64,000 nucleotides of DNA from Viridibacillus sp050278625 (GTDB taxonomy: Bacteria > Bacillota > Bacilli > Bacillales_A > Planococcaceae). Where the stretch lies: assembly GCF_050278625.1 (NCBI RefSeq), contig NZ_JBNNTI010000007.1:49902-113901 (forward strand), read 5' to 3'. Below, piece by piece: positions 26,101 to 35,387 of this stretch. The notes below the pieces were generated by a model, which had not been told where the DNA came from, did not search any database, and saw only the letters and a program-made list of their open reading frames with translations. Made by a program: the position numbers and the translations under genes. Position 1 is the first letter of the stretch. Each line of letters opens with the position of its first letter.

Positions 26101-26446
26101 GTTGTTGCTTTTGTCGCTGTTTCTGCCATTGATTTTGTTGAAGTGGTTGCGCTTTGGGCCTAACTTGTTTATTGGATTGTGGTGGCACTTGCTTGCTCGG
26201 ATTTTCTTTTTGTATCATTTGCGAGCGCTCAGCATCAGATATTAACGGGAAACGGAAAGCATCTCTTTTTCGTAAAAACGCAGGAATATGATCTTCTTGT
26301 TGTTTTGTTTCGAATTCATGTTCTATATATTCTTCTTCATATGTATCTTTTGTTTCTATTCTCTCATCATTAATTTTTTTTTCATTATCATATTCTTCGA
26401 CTTCGTCACCCATAATACGAGCAACTACATTTTTAAACCATTTCAT
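23167..26446 (-). CDS. sftA: DNA translocase SftA (FtsK/SpoIIIE family), interrupted by an assembly gap
   Basis: A soluble FtsK-type motor of roughly 1,090 residues; B. subtilis SftA moves chromosomal DNA away from the closing septum. The N-terminus (MKWFKNVVARIMGDE, no membrane helices) is followed by a long Gln/Pro/Glu-rich linker, tandem 11-residue repeats VEETQVIVETE, then the motor: GATGSGKSV (Walker A), VIVIDELADL (Walker B), ATQRPSVDVITG, and a C-terminal winged-helix gamma domain (LQRKFHIGYNRAARLVD). The 99 N at 25454-25552 fall in the repeats, and the frames on either side do not match, so the gap length is off; 98 N would fit. The inner ATG was chosen as start because upstream sequence looks non-native and MKWF matches the family. 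Confidence 0.92.
25288..25585 (-). repeat. 33-bp tandem repeat in sftA, with gap
   Basis: Four identical 33-bp units (25321-25452), each encoding VEETQVIVETE, flanked by degenerate units at 25288-25320 and 25553-25585. The run of 99 N (25454-25552) lies inside. True copy number is unknown. Confidence 0.93.
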
Positions 26447-26576
26447 AAGAATCACTCTTTTCCAAATCGTTGCATTCATTTTATCAGTAATAACGCTGTG
26501 TATGCAATGAGAAGAGAAAGAATGCACTAGAAAATTACCATTTTTCTCAAATTTATTTCTTTTTTGTTACAAAATT

Positions 26577-26616
26577 AAAAATCGACATCCCTGTAATAAA
26601 GGGATGCCGATTTAAC
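26577..26616 (-). terminator. ytpR terminator
   Basis: AAATCG-CATCCCT pairs with AGGGATG-CGATTT, with a U-rich tail on the minus strand. Confidence 0.88.
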
Positions 26617-26622
26617 AAATAT

Positions 26623-27228
26623 TTAAGCTTGGAAAGGGGTACCTGCAACTGCATCATTATCAAGTACTAAAATCCCTTTTACTTGCGGAGCGTTTGGTAT
26701 TGCTAATTCGCGCGCTGAACAAATCATCCCTGAAGAAGGTACGCCACGTAGCTCAGCATCTTTAATTAACATACCTGAAGGCATAACTGCACCCACTTTT
26801 GCTACAACTACTTTTTGTCCTGCTTCAACGTTTGGAGCGCCACAAACTATTTGTAATGTTTCATCTCCAACATTTACTTTACAAATATTTAATTTATCTG
26901 CATTTGGGTGTTTTTCTTTTTCTTCTACTAAACCAACGACAAATTTTGGTGTTAGGTCAACATCTAAATCTACTATTGTACCATTTTTAGCGATAGCTGT
27001 ATTAATTGCTGCTACTAGCTCTTCCGTAATTTCAACATTACCTTGCTGTTCAATTGGCATATATTCGCTTACATTAAAAAGGTTAAATCCTTTTATTTCG
27101 CCAGTAGATTCTTCTTTTAAGAGAACTAAATCTCCGTGTTTTTCTAAAATAGTTTTTACGATTGATTCTGTTGATAATTGAACGAGTAATACGTCTCCAA
27201 CGTGTGCTTTGTTGTATGATACGATCAT
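26623..27228 (-). CDS. ytpR: YtpR, tRNA-binding (EMAP/PheT N-terminal-like) domain protein
   Basis: The 201-residue protein has a C-terminal OB-fold tRNA-binding domain (about 95-200) with VVGLVEEKEKHPNADKL, CGAPNV, VVVAKVGAVMPSG and the MICSARELAIP ending typical of PheRS beta N-terminal/YtpR domains. The N-terminal ~90 residues are a separate DUF4479-type domain (MIVSYNKAHVGDVLLVQL). It is a stand-alone protein, not a synthetase; role unknown. It overlaps ytpQ by four bases (ATGA), so translation is coupled. Confidence 0.93.
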   Translation of the reverse strand: MIVSYNKAHVGDVLLVQLSTESIVKTILEKHGDLVLLKEESTGEIKGFNLFNVSEYMPIEQQGNVEITEELVAAINTAIAKNGTIVDLDVDLTPKFVVGLVEEKEKHPNADKLNICKVNVGDETLQIVCGAPNVEAGQKVVVAKVGAVMPSGMLIKDAELRGVPSSGMICSARELAIPNAPQVKGILVLDNDAVAGTPFQA

Positions 27229-28040
27229 TTTTCCTCTTGCTCCTTTTTCACTCTGTTTTTAGCTAGTATAAAGATTGGCTCTAAATCGCCATCTTCATAT
27301 ATAAATGACAGCGATGTAATTGGCACTGTACCTACAGTAAAGAAATGCATCGTCATTTGCGCTAGTACATCATAACCTGCTTCATTACGAATATCACCTA
27401 TGATTAACACATCTTGATGAGGTACTGACACTGTCATATCCCCTTCAATTTTACCATGCATTTCTTTTAAAAAGGCATCATTTAAAATACGGCTGGCATC
27501 ATAACCATCATTTTCATTTAAAAAGTAGAAAACATTCTCCGCTACTACGTCTTTTTTCACTTTCGTATTCAGCTTTCTTATTTGAAAACGTGCAGCTTCT
27601 TTTAATTGATCTGCTGATATATGTAACTTGTCCAACATATCAACATCAACTAGGCGATATGTATTGCCAAGGTCAAGTGCATAGTAAATACGTGTTTCTG
27701 CTGTATGATCACTTGTAACGAAAGCATGCCCTTCTTTGGACTTTTTCGGAAAAGAGGTAGAACGAATGATTGGGAAGATATTATCTAAATTCTTAAATCC
27801 TTCTCCATGTTCTTTTTCCATCGCTGTAAATGTCTCTTTAATTGTGTAAATTACTTCATCAATTGCAAGTTCTTTTTTCGTTTCATATTTAGAAAGGATA
27901 CCTGGTAATGATATGTCCATCCCTTTACCTAGCTCTTTATGATCCAACCTTACTTTGTTGTGTTTTTCATCAAATTGCCATTCAAAGTGAGTATCACTCA
28001 ATCGTTCTTGTAGCTTTTTGATTAGCTCTTTAGATTTCAA
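27225..28040 (-). CDS. ytpQ: YtpQ, DUF1444 protein
   Basis: About 271 residues, cytosolic, of the DUF1444 family that sits between ytpP and ytpR in Bacillus. Landmarks: LDHKELGKGMDISLPGILSKY, FPIIRSTSFP and YALDLGNTYRLVD. No function is established. Two TTG codons are possible starts; the upstream one (28049) abuts GGGAG, whereas 28040 is ten bases from it and is preferred. Its stop overlaps the ytpR start. Confidence 0.88.
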   Translation of the reverse strand: MKSKELIKKLQERLSDTHFEWQFDEKHNKVRLDHKELGKGMDISLPGILSKYETKKELAIDEVIYTIKETFTAMEKEHGEGFKNLDNIFPIIRSTSFPKKSKEGHAFVTSDHTAETRIYYALDLGNTYRLVDVDMLDKLHISADQLKEAARFQIRKLNTKVKKDVVAENVFYFLNENDGYDASRILNDAFLKEMHGKIEGDMTVSVPHQDVLIIGDIRNEAGYDVLAQMTMHFFTVGTVPITSLSFIYEDGDLEPIFILAKNRVKKEQEEK

Positions 28041-28072
28041 CTGCTTCAACTCCCATTTATTTTTACATAAAC

Positions 28073-28100
28073 AAACGGTCCACTTTTTTGTGAACCGTAT
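28073..28100 (-). terminator. Terminator between ytpP and ytpQ
   Basis: ACGGT-CAC / GTG-ACCGT stem with a T6 loop and U-rich tail (TTTGTTTATG) on the minus strand; possibly partial, with ytpQR read through. Confidence 0.6.
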
Positions 28101-28132
28101 CAGATAGCTTTTCTTACACTATCATCTATATT

Positions 28133-28444
28133 TTATAATGACTCTAAAAACTCTTCAATTTCAACTTGTGTCTTCCGATCTTTGCTTACGAAACGACCAC
28201 TTTCTTCACCATTCTCGAATGCGACGAAGCTAGGGATTCCGAATATATTTAAGTCTCCACATAAATCGATAAAATCATCACGATTAACTGATACAAATTG
28301 AATATCGTTAAATTTTTCTTCTATTTGTGGCATAAACGGATCGATAAAATGACAATCTGGGCACCAGCCTGCTGTAAATAGAAAAACTGTTTTCCCTTGT
28401 GCTTTTAAGTCTGAAAATTGTTCAATAGTTTGTAGAATTTGCAT
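28133..28444 (-). CDS. ytpP: YtpP, thioredoxin-like protein
   Basis: The 103-residue thioredoxin-fold protein has the active site WCPDC (FLFTAGWCPDCHF) and the cis-Pro in IFGIPSFVAFENGEE. WCPDC rather than WCGPC suggests a specialised thiol-disulfide partner, as in Bacillus YtpP. Cytosolic: no signal peptide. Follows a lipoprotein gene by 10 bp, so the two are probably cotranscribed. RBS GTGAGG. Confidence 0.92.
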   Translation of the reverse strand: MQILQTIEQFSDLKAQGKTVFLFTAGWCPDCHFIDPFMPQIEEKFNDIQFVSVNRDDFIDLCGDLNIFGIPSFVAFENGEESGRFVSKDRKTQVEIEEFLESL

Positions 28445-28454
28445 ATTCTTAACC

Positions 28455-28976
28455 TCACTTATTAGTAAACTTCACTGAGCGAACAATTTGCATCATTTGC
28501 TCTATTAGTTCATCTATATTTTCACCATTTGTAATGGTCGTCAATTTAACACCACCATTACTTACAATGACCTCATACTGTTTGTCTGCTTTCTTTAATA
28601 CACTTGCAAAGCCAAATTGATTCTTCTTCTTAAAGGTTTGTTCTTTTACTATTTTGGCTTTTTTATCAGCTTTCAAAGCATTATAAAATCTTTCACTATC
28701 ATTACTTTCTTTTGGATTAATAAATAGAACAAATGCATTATCATCTTTTGACAATATGATATTCGTATCATCAGATGAAGTTTCTATAGTAAATTCGGAA
28801 GGTAGATAGAATTTGATTTTATTTGCTTCCACTGTGCTTTTCTCAGGTTTATTTTCAAATACACTTTCGGCATTCTCCATTCCCCGATCCATTTGTTCTT
28901 CAATAGTTTGTCCACAACCTACTAGACTTCCCAGTACAGAAATAATTAGTACCAATAAAATGGTGTATCTTGACAT
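28455..28976 (-). CDS. Lipoprotein of unknown function
   Basis: The 173-residue protein begins with a lipoprotein signal ending in the lipobox LVGC (Cys21), so it should be anchored to the outer face of the membrane. The mature part has a folded domain from about residue 45 (KFYLPSEFTIETSSDDTN, FVLFINPKES) to the C-terminus, ending LIEQMMQIVRSVKF. I do not recognise a named family. The start was set at the ATG six bases from GGAGG; an ATG four codons earlier is in frame. Cotranscribed with ytpP by spacing. Confidence 0.75.
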   Translation of the reverse strand: MSRYTILLVLIISVLGSLVGCGQTIEEQMDRGMENAESVFENKPEKSTVEANKIKFYLPSEFTIETSSDDTNIILSKDDNAFVLFINPKESNDSERFYNALKADKKAKIVKEQTFKKKNQFGFASVLKKADKQYEVIVSNGGVKLTTITNGENIDELIEQMMQIVRSVKFTNK

Positions 28977-29079
28977 GCCATCCTCCATCTTTGCTTGAAC
29001 TCCATTCTATTTTAAAGATGTTATAGAGTCCATGCAACTTTAGTGCTTTCCCTCTAAACTTCTAATAAAAAGGGGAAAG

Positions 29080-29598
29080 TCATGCTTTTTGGAAAAAGTA
29101 TTGCCCAATTAACAATTTTATAACATGTTCAAACATTTCTTTTCTATCAATTAAGTCATGAGTGAAAATACCGATGGCTCCAGAATGTTGTCGGATATCA
29201 TGTTGTTGTGTGAATTCATCCATAACTGGCCCAAGCTCTCTACCACTTTTCACCTTTTGCGCAACGGTTTCAGGTAGTGGAATTTGTGCTCCAGCCGCTG
29301 TTATGACATGGCCGTCTTTTAAAACGAGTGCTCCCCAATTACAAACATACATAATCCCATCAATTACTTTTACCCCACCTTCTAATCCAAATGAAAATTC
29401 TGCATTGGATACATTACGTGTATTTTTTGCGCGATTGATTGCGCCTTCCCTTGTTTCAGAATCTGACATGGGTTGTGCAGATACGCCAGATGCAACTGCA
29501 ATATGTTGGAATTCTAATTCATCATCTATAAATTGTTTTACAACCGCTTCTACAGCACCTGTTTTTGCTTTATTTTCTGTTCCAATCGCTACTAACAT
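29080..29598 (-). CDS. DUF84-family inosine/xanthosine triphosphatase
   Basis: The 172-residue protein matches the YjjX/DUF84 fold: MLVAIGTENKAKTGAVEAV at the substrate loop, SGVSAQPMSDSETREGAINRA and SFGLEGGV. Family members hydrolyse non-canonical ITP/XTP to protect nucleotide pools. RBS GGAG nine bases upstream. Distinct from the HAM1/RdgB type. Downstream of the M42 peptidase gene on the same strand. Confidence 0.85.
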   Translation of the reverse strand: MLVAIGTENKAKTGAVEAVVKQFIDDELEFQHIAVASGVSAQPMSDSETREGAINRAKNTRNVSNAEFSFGLEGGVKVIDGIMYVCNWGALVLKDGHVITAAGAQIPLPETVAQKVKSGRELGPVMDEFTQQHDIRQHSGAIGIFTHDLIDRKEMFEHVIKLLIGQYFFQKA

Positions 29599-29676
29599 TT
29601 TTCATACTCCTTCAGTAAATCATCTATGTATAGAAAAAGAGGGCCCTTGACGGAACCCCCTTACTAGTATAACAAA

Positions 29677-30750
29677 TTAACCGTTTGCACGGATTGTTTC
29701 TAAAGTTGTACGGTCTGCATTTTTGACAAGCTTCACGATTAATTCCTTAGCTGCATCTAAATCATCTGTATGAATGATTGAAGCATGTGTATGAATATAG
29801 CGTGAACAAATACCAATAACAGAACTTGGTACACCATCATTAGAGATATGTACATTTCCAGCATCTGTACCACCTGGTGAGACGAAGTATTGATATGGAA
29901 TATTATTAGATTCAGCTGTATCTAATATATATTCACGCATTCCTCTATGAGTAATCATTGTACGATCCAAAATACGAAGTAAAGGTCCTTTACCAAGTTG
30001 ACCAAATTGTGTTTTATCACCTGAAGTATCATTAGCTGGGCTAGCATCTAATGCAAAGAAAAGGTCCGGTTTAATCATATTAGCTGATACTTTAGCTCCA
30101 CGTAATCCAACCTCTTCCATCACATTTGCACCTGAATATAATGTATTCGGTAATTTTTCGTCCTTCAGTTCTTTTAATAATTCAATTGCCAGTCCACAGC
30201 CATAACGATTATCCCATGCTTTTGCCATTATTTTTTTCGGGTTTGCCATCGGTGTAAATGGACAAATCGGAATAATTGATTGTCCTGAAATGATGCCCAT
30301 CTTTTCAGCATCCTCTTTATCATCAGCTCCAACATCAATCAACATATTGCTAATTTCCATTGGTTTTGACTGCATTTCAGGTGTTAATAAATGTTTTGGC
30401 ACAGAAGCAATTACGCCTGGAATTGCACCGTTAGTTGCATACACTTCAACACGCTGCGCAAGCATAACTTGATTCCACCAACCACCAAGCGGTTGGAAAC
30501 GGAGCATACCATTTTCAGTAATAGAAGTTACCATAAAAGCCACTTCATCCATATGGCCTGCAACTAGAATACGCGGGCCATTTTCATCACCTTTTTTTAG
30601 TCCGAAAATGCCACCTAAATTGTCTTGCACAATTTCATCCGCATACTTAGATAACTCCTGTCGCATAAAAGCGCGTACAGCACGTTCATCTCCCGGTGCA
30701 CCCGGTAATTCAGTTAATGTTTTAAACATATCCAAAGTTTCTTGATTCAA
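29677..30750 (-). CDS. ytoP: M42-family aminopeptidase
   Basis: The 357-residue dinuclear metallopeptidase has all family landmarks: VAGHMDEVAFMV (metal His/Asp), AWDNRYG, VMEEVGLRGA (catalytic Glu and metal Glu), ALDASPAND and SPGGTDAGN. Members are self-compartmentalising tetrahedral aminopeptidases, often annotated glutamyl aminopeptidase or endoglucanase. Start is TTG with GGGAGG eight bases upstream; an ATG seven codons later is possible. B. subtilis YtoP is the positional match. Confidence 0.93.
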   Translation of the reverse strand: MNQETLDMFKTLTELPGAPGDERAVRAFMRQELSKYADEIVQDNLGGIFGLKKGDENGPRILVAGHMDEVAFMVTSITENGMLRFQPLGGWWNQVMLAQRVEVYATNGAIPGVIASVPKHLLTPEMQSKPMEISNMLIDVGADDKEDAEKMGIISGQSIIPICPFTPMANPKKIMAKAWDNRYGCGLAIELLKELKDEKLPNTLYSGANVMEEVGLRGAKVSANMIKPDLFFALDASPANDTSGDKTQFGQLGKGPLLRILDRTMITHRGMREYILDTAESNNIPYQYFVSPGGTDAGNVHISNDGVPSSVIGICSRYIHTHASIIHTDDLDAAKELIVKLVKNADRTTLETIRANG

Positions 30751-30994
30751 TTGAAAAGCCTCCCTTAGTAAGCCACTATATCTTTTATTTTATCCAAAAA
30801 CTGCATTTATTACTAGCCCTTTATTTCGACACCCGAAATTTAGAGGCGCATGTTTTGTTCTTAGCGGTATCTTCATTTATTAATTTACTCCGAACTCGCA
30901 TTAGCATTCCTAAAAGAATTAACCCTCACATTTTCAATCCATATAATGGATGTGGTACACTAGCTTCATATGAAATTTGGGGAGGCAATGATCT

Positions 30995-31309
30995 ATGAAG
31001 TTACGTGATTTCCTATTTGGTGTTGCAACAGGACTTGCTGCAGCTTATGTAATTAAAGAAGCCAGTGAAAAAATTTATCCAAACAAACCAGCAAATTCAG
31101 TATTAACTGATATTAAAAACTTATTTAAACAAGAAGGACCTATCGATGGCTCATGGATATTCATGGAGCCAGAAGTTTTCAAAAAAGAAAACATTGAAAT
31201 CCCTGTGTATAAAGGCGGTATTTCTCGCGTCCATAATGGTGAAACGCAAAGCTTCGAATTCGCTGCTGATGCGAAAACAGGCTCAATTGTTGACTTAGTG
31301 CGCGTCTAA
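30995..31309 (+). CDS. ytzB: YtzB, PepSY-like small protein
   Basis: The 104-residue protein has a short hydrophobic N-terminus (FLFGVATGLAAAYVIKEA), perhaps a membrane anchor, and a C-terminal PepSY-like half (NGETQSFEFAADAKTGSIVDL). It matches B. subtilis YtzB in length and position next to ytoP, divergent from it. Function unknown. RBS GGGGAGG. Confidence 0.85.
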   Translation: MKLRDFLFGVATGLAAAYVIKEASEKIYPNKPANSVLTDIKNLFKQEGPIDGSWIFMEPEVFKKENIEIPVYKGGISRVHNGETQSFEFAADAKTGSIVDLVRV

Positions 31310-31324
31310 TCCATACTCTCTTCT

Positions 31325-31352
31325 AAAACTCCTCATGATTGAGGAGTTTTTT
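31325..31352 (+). terminator. ytzB terminator
   Basis: AACTCCTCA/TGAGGAGTT followed by seven T. Confidence 0.93.
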
Positions 31353-31426
31353 TCATTCATAAATTTATTCAAAAATGAAATGTAATTTGCCCTTCAACAA
31401 TGGACTACACTCTACTATTTCATATA

Positions 31427-31472
31427 AAAAAGGTATCTCATGAGCCAAACCTTACAACTCAGAGATACCCTA
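31427..31472 (-). terminator. ytnP terminator
   Basis: GGTATCTC (about 31431-31438) pairs with GAGATACC (about 31461-31468); the A-run at 31426-31431 gives the U-tract on the minus strand. Confidence 0.8.
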
Positions 31473-31497
31473 CTATTATAAATGCATAAGAAAATAA

Positions 31498-32376
31498 TTA
31501 TCCTTTAGGGACAGCTTCTTCTTTCATTTCTTCTCTTGTACGCTTCAATTCCCCTATTACTTCTTTACCAGTCTCGTTCCATTTAATTAAACGATAGTGT
31601 GCATCATGATAGAAGCTAAACCAATAACCATTTTCTAATGCTTCCTTCATTAACTTTTCTTTCGCGAAAACAGATGTCATTGGGTAATCATCATACGCAA
31701 GCACCCATAGCGGGTTTTGATGCGCATGTGTCGGCATAATGTCCGCCATATGTAGTATAGTCTCACCATTTTGTGTTAGTTTGATAATACTATGTCCATT
31801 ACTATGCCCCCCTGTATGAATCATTTCAATACCAAGAAATACGTCTAATTTATCTGTGAATGGAGCTACTAAATGTTGCACTGGTTCCCAATTTTCTTTC
31901 CAATACGTATTAGCTGAACGAATATTGGGTTTGCGCATTTCATCCCACTCAACATGCGATACGAAGATTTTAGCATTTGGAAAAGTAGGTACAAGCTTGT
32001 CCTGTTCCCATTTAGTTAAGCCACAGGCATGGTCAAAATGTAAATGTGTCATTAGTATATAATCGATATCTTCAGATAGTAATCCCATTTCCACTAAACC
32101 ATCATCGATAAATGATTGCTCTGTCACTCCGAAATTTCTTAACTGCTTTTCTGTAAACTTATTGTTTCCAACACCTGTATCAACTAACATATTCTTGCCT
32201 TGATACTGAATAAGAATTGGATCTGTCGGTAGTTCGATTTGGTTGTTTTCATTGACCGGATATTTGCGTGACCAAAGCGGTTTTGGCACTACTCCGAACA
32301 TTGCTCCACCATCTAAAAAAGTGGTTCCCCCTTTGAGCCATGTTAATGTCATATCATGAAATTTATATTGATCCAT
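31498..32376 (-). CDS. ytnP: Metallo-beta-lactamase-fold lactonase YtnP
   Basis: The 292-residue MBL-fold hydrolase has the di-zinc motif THLHFDHACG and further ligands in HTGGHSNGHS and HMADIMPTH. It matches YtnP, reported to degrade N-acyl-homoserine lactones and to act against a Streptomyces signal. Opening LTWLKGGTTFLDGGAMFGVVP is characteristic. The open frame runs 24 codons further upstream, but the ATG after AAGGGGG was chosen. Cytosolic by sequence. Between ytoP and trmB as in Bacillus. Confidence 0.93.
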   Translation of the reverse strand: MDQYKFHDMTLTWLKGGTTFLDGGAMFGVVPKPLWSRKYPVNENNQIELPTDPILIQYQGKNMLVDTGVGNNKFTEKQLRNFGVTEQSFIDDGLVEMGLLSEDIDYILMTHLHFDHACGLTKWEQDKLVPTFPNAKIFVSHVEWDEMRKPNIRSANTYWKENWEPVQHLVAPFTDKLDVFLGIEMIHTGGHSNGHSIIKLTQNGETILHMADIMPTHAHQNPLWVLAYDDYPMTSVFAKEKLMKEALENGYWFSFYHDAHYRLIKWNETGKEVIGELKRTREEMKEEAVPKG

Positions 32377-32517
32377 TTTCTTTTCCCCCTTGGTTTGAAT
32401 ATTAGAATTATCCATTTCAACATTTAGATAAAAAATGAATACTACCACATATAAATTGTAACATTTCTAAAATGGTTGTTCTATTTTTTCTATCCTTTCC
32501 TTTTCCATTTTCACAAA

Positions 32518-32553
32518 CAAAAAAGCAGTAGCTTTATATTAGCTACCGCAATT
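32518..32553 (-). terminator. trmB terminator
   Basis: GC-GTAGCT/AGCTAC-GC stem with A-run (32518-32524) giving the U-tract on the minus strand. Confidence 0.85.
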
Positions 32554-32564
32554 TCTAAAATCTA

Positions 32565-33221
32565 TTATTTTTCCTCTGGTAATTGGAATTGTGCTTCTAC
32601 ACGATAAATAGGCTGACCTTTTGCAGAGAATTTCTCTTCGTATTCAGTCATAATATTATCTTCAGGCATTTCTTCGTGTAAGTCTAAAGAGACATAAACA
32701 AGTTTCATACCGTATTGTGACATGCTCACTAAAGAATATTCAAAAAGTCCACGGTTATCTGTTTTGAAGTGTACTTCACCAAAATCAGGTAAGATATTCT
32801 CATAAATGTTTAAGAAACCTTCGTGTGTTAACCTTCTTTTAGCATGACGTGTTTTTGGCCATGGATCAGAGAAATTTAAGTATAAGCGATCTACATCATT
32901 TTTCTCAAAAAACTTCTCTAAGTCCGAACCGTTAACTTTTAATAATCGTAAATTAGTTGGCTGACCTGCAGCTTGTACTTTTTCAACCGCCTTTACGATT
33001 ACACTGTCAAAAAGTTCAATACCAATATAGTTAATCTCTGGATTAGCAAGCGCCATTCCAGTGATAAATTGACCTTTACCTGTTCCTACTTCAATATGCA
33101 ATGGATTGTCGTTTTGGAATACTTCATTCCATTTACCTTTTTGTTCTTCAGGATTTTGAACGACGATGTCTGGGTGACTAGCGATAAATTCTTCAGCCCA
33201 TGGTTTATGTCGAAGTCTCAA
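32565..33221 (-). CDS. trmB: tRNA (guanine-N7-)-methyltransferase
   Basis: The 218-residue SAM-dependent methyltransferase forms m7G46 in tRNA variable loops. Motifs: IEVGTGKGQFITGMA (SAM loop), NYIGIELF, YLNFSDPWPKTRHAKRRL (family signature) and FKTDNRGLFEYS. Start is TTG with GAGGAG five bases upstream. Length normal. Confidence 0.96.
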   Translation of the reverse strand: MRLRHKPWAEEFIASHPDIVVQNPEEQKGKWNEVFQNDNPLHIEVGTGKGQFITGMALANPEINYIGIELFDSVIVKAVEKVQAAGQPTNLRLLKVNGSDLEKFFEKNDVDRLYLNFSDPWPKTRHAKRRLTHEGFLNIYENILPDFGEVHFKTDNRGLFEYSLVSMSQYGMKLVYVSLDLHEEMPEDNIMTEYEEKFSAKGQPIYRVEAQFQLPEEK

Positions 33222-33287
33222 TTGTTCTCCTCATTTCTGTTATTTCTACTGTTCAACTTCTCATTATTCAAGAAAGCTTTACATTCG

Positions 33288-34223
33288 TCAAGAAGACTTT
33301 CTTGCCAATCGCCACCCTTTATGGATTACCCCAAAGTGAATCGACTCGTTTTTCTTCGTCTTACCCGCAAATTCTCCATCTGTATGAGCAATAACCTCGT
33401 CACAAATTTTCACTTCAAATCTTTCACTTGCATACTGCTGGACTGCTTTTAAACGGGTATGTTTTCCAAAAAAGACCGTACTAAATAGGAACAATAATTT
33501 CAAACGTGAAATTTTATAAACAATGGTCAATTCAATATTGTGATCATTAGGGATTGAGCACGGGGAAATTTTCATTCCTCCGCCAAAGTATGGCTGATTA
33601 CTTGCTACGACAAGCCATACTTTTTCAAAAACTTTTTCTTGCCCATTATGTACAACTTTAGCCGAAAACGTTTTAAAATTTATTAATGCCTTCAGTAAAA
33701 AATAAATATATGTCAGTTTCCCTAAACGCAGAATATTGAAGTATTGCTTAAGCTTCGACTCATTTGCCACTTTAGCTATATATGCATCAATGCCAATTCC
33801 TGCGTTATTGATATAATAATATGTATCACCATTGCTTTGCATAGTACCGATATCCATTAACATACCATTTCTATGTTGTTCGACAAATGCTTCGATTTCT
33901 GTCGCCGTTTTAAATGTCTCATATCCTCTTCCGAAGTCATTTCCAGAACCTGCACCAATTGCTCCAATCCATACTTCTTCACTCTCTAAAATACCCTGTA
34001 CAACTTCATGAACCGTTCCATCTCCACCAATCGCAATTAATAAATACTTTTCAGATTGCTCTGTTGCTTTATTTGCGTAACGCTTTGCAATTTCTGTTGC
34101 ATGACCCGGGTAAGCGGTAAACTCTAGTTGGTATGGTATTGTCAAAAACCCTTCAAGATATCTCCATTTCCTTTTTGCAGCACCATTTCCCGCTTTTTCA
34201 TTCATAATAAAAACAACTTTCAC
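33288..34223 (-). CDS. ytlR: Diacylglycerol-kinase-like lipid kinase
   Basis: The 311-residue protein belongs to the DagK/YegS lipid kinase family: VVFIMNEKAGNGAAKRKW (N-terminal P-loop-like segment), IAIGGDGTVHEVVQGI (GGDGT catalytic signature), IGAIGAGSGNDFGRG. It likely phosphorylates a lipid or sphingoid base at the membrane; substrate not known. I set the start at GTG overlapping the upstream stop codon (TAGTG), which implies tight translational coupling to the YtlQ-like gene; an upstream frame extension inside that gene is disfavoured. Confidence 0.85.
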   Translation of the reverse strand: MKVVFIMNEKAGNGAAKRKWRYLEGFLTIPYQLEFTAYPGHATEIAKRYANKATEQSEKYLLIAIGGDGTVHEVVQGILESEEVWIGAIGAGSGNDFGRGYETFKTATEIEAFVEQHRNGMLMDIGTMQSNGDTYYYINNAGIGIDAYIAKVANESKLKQYFNILRLGKLTYIYFLLKALINFKTFSAKVVHNGQEKVFEKVWLVVASNQPYFGGGMKISPCSIPNDHNIELTIVYKISRLKLLFLFSTVFFGKHTRLKAVQQYASERFEVKICDEVIAHTDGEFAGKTKKNESIHFGVIHKGWRLARKSS

Positions 34224-35248
34224 TAATCCGTATCCTTGTCTTCGATCTTTGAATCCCAATTTGTACGATGGAATGATGTTGTTTGTACTGTATTTAATAT
34301 AGATTGCGCTGCTTTAAATTGCATATGCTTCATAGGTGATGGGTTCTTTTTCAAAAGTGAAAACCATTCTGGAAATTTGCGTTTATCAATAAATTGAACA
34401 CCATATGCAGAACCAGGATAATCGATAAAACCATTACGAGATAGGACAATTTTATGGATTGGTATATCAATTTGGTCTTGTGTAAACAAATGTTTTAATA
34501 TGGATTCCATACGATTTAAGCTAATTAATGGGCTTAACACTTTTTTGTCTGTTGTACCTACCTTTTTCAACCAAAAGCGATCTCCGCTACCGATAAACGA
34601 AGCGCGATCTTCCTCCTCAAGTACTTGAATACAAAGACAATTTGTTGGTGTTAATAAAATAATCCCCATTTCAATTGGTGCTTTTTTCAATTGTAAAATT
34701 GGATAATAGAATAACAAGTAACTATCTGGAAGATTTTGCGTCAATGCTCTTAATAAAGAATCACGTTGATATCTTGGCTCAACATAAGATTTTTCTCTTA
34801 AAGTTGAACTAGCCCACCTTAATTGAAATTGAAATAGTTGATCAATATACATACGCTTTAACTCCTCAGCAGTTTGAGGTCTAAACAGTATATTTGGTTC
34901 AAAATCCAAAGTCATTATTTCTTCAGGAAATTCATCCTCATCTGTTACGCCTTGACGTAGAATTGCTTCACCTTGTAATTCGTCATTTTGCTCAAGCTCC
35001 TCTTGCTCAAAAGCTTCTTCTTTCTTTTTAAGTGAAAAAGAGAATACCTTTTTAAAAAAAGGATTGCGTTTCTTTTCTTCTAATTCTTCAGACTCATGTT
35101 CCCATTGCTCTATTTCAGCACCAGTTTCCCATTCCTTTTTCATACGCTCCCATTGAATTTGTTTTAATCTTACAAATTGCGATGGATAGCGTTTTAAATT
35201 AATTTGATAGCGTGAAATATAATCTTGTAGCTTAACTAATTGTGCCAT
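34223..35248 (-). CDS. ytlQ: YtlQ-like protein, possible nuclease-related fold
   Basis: A 341-residue soluble protein. The first ~100 residues are highly charged (WERMKKEWETGAEIEQWEHE, EEKKRNPFFKKVFSF). A folded C-terminal domain (about 110-340) contains ILLTPTNCLCIQVLEEE preceded by LLFYYPILQLKKAPIEMG, an arrangement that recalls NERD/PD-(D/E)xK-like proteins, but the catalytic residues are not clear. Position before a YtlR-type kinase suggests YtlQ. ATG after AAGGGATG chosen over one 11 codons upstream. Function unknown. Confidence 0.65.
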   Translation of the reverse strand: MAQLVKLQDYISRYQINLKRYPSQFVRLKQIQWERMKKEWETGAEIEQWEHESEELEEKKRNPFFKKVFSFSLKKKEEAFEQEELEQNDELQGEAILRQGVTDEDEFPEEIMTLDFEPNILFRPQTAEELKRMYIDQLFQFQLRWASSTLREKSYVEPRYQRDSLLRALTQNLPDSYLLFYYPILQLKKAPIEMGIILLTPTNCLCIQVLEEEDRASFIGSGDRFWLKKVGTTDKKVLSPLISLNRMESILKHLFTQDQIDIPIHKIVLSRNGFIDYPGSAYGVQFIDKRKFPEWFSLLKKNPSPMKHMQFKAAQSILNTVQTTSFHRTNWDSKIEDKDTD

Positions 35249-35331
35249 TATAAGCATCCCTTCTAAAATAAATTCGTTCAAAAGTAGGGCTATTTCTACT
35301 GCATTATATTTTCATTCTACATGAGGTAATG

Positions 35332-35376
35332 GAAAAAAAATAGAGAAGGCATCGAATTTGCCTCCTCTATCGCTAT
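35332..35376 (-). terminator. dat terminator
   Basis: AATAGAG-AGGC / GCCT-CTCTAT stem; A-run at 35333-35340 gives the U-tract on the minus strand. Confidence 0.85.
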
Positions 35377-35387
35377 ATTCTGTAAAA

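Noticed and set aside
32973..33452. Plus-strand 159-codon ORF opposite trmB and the lipid kinase gene
   Set aside because: Covers parts of two well supported minus-strand genes and shows no family features.
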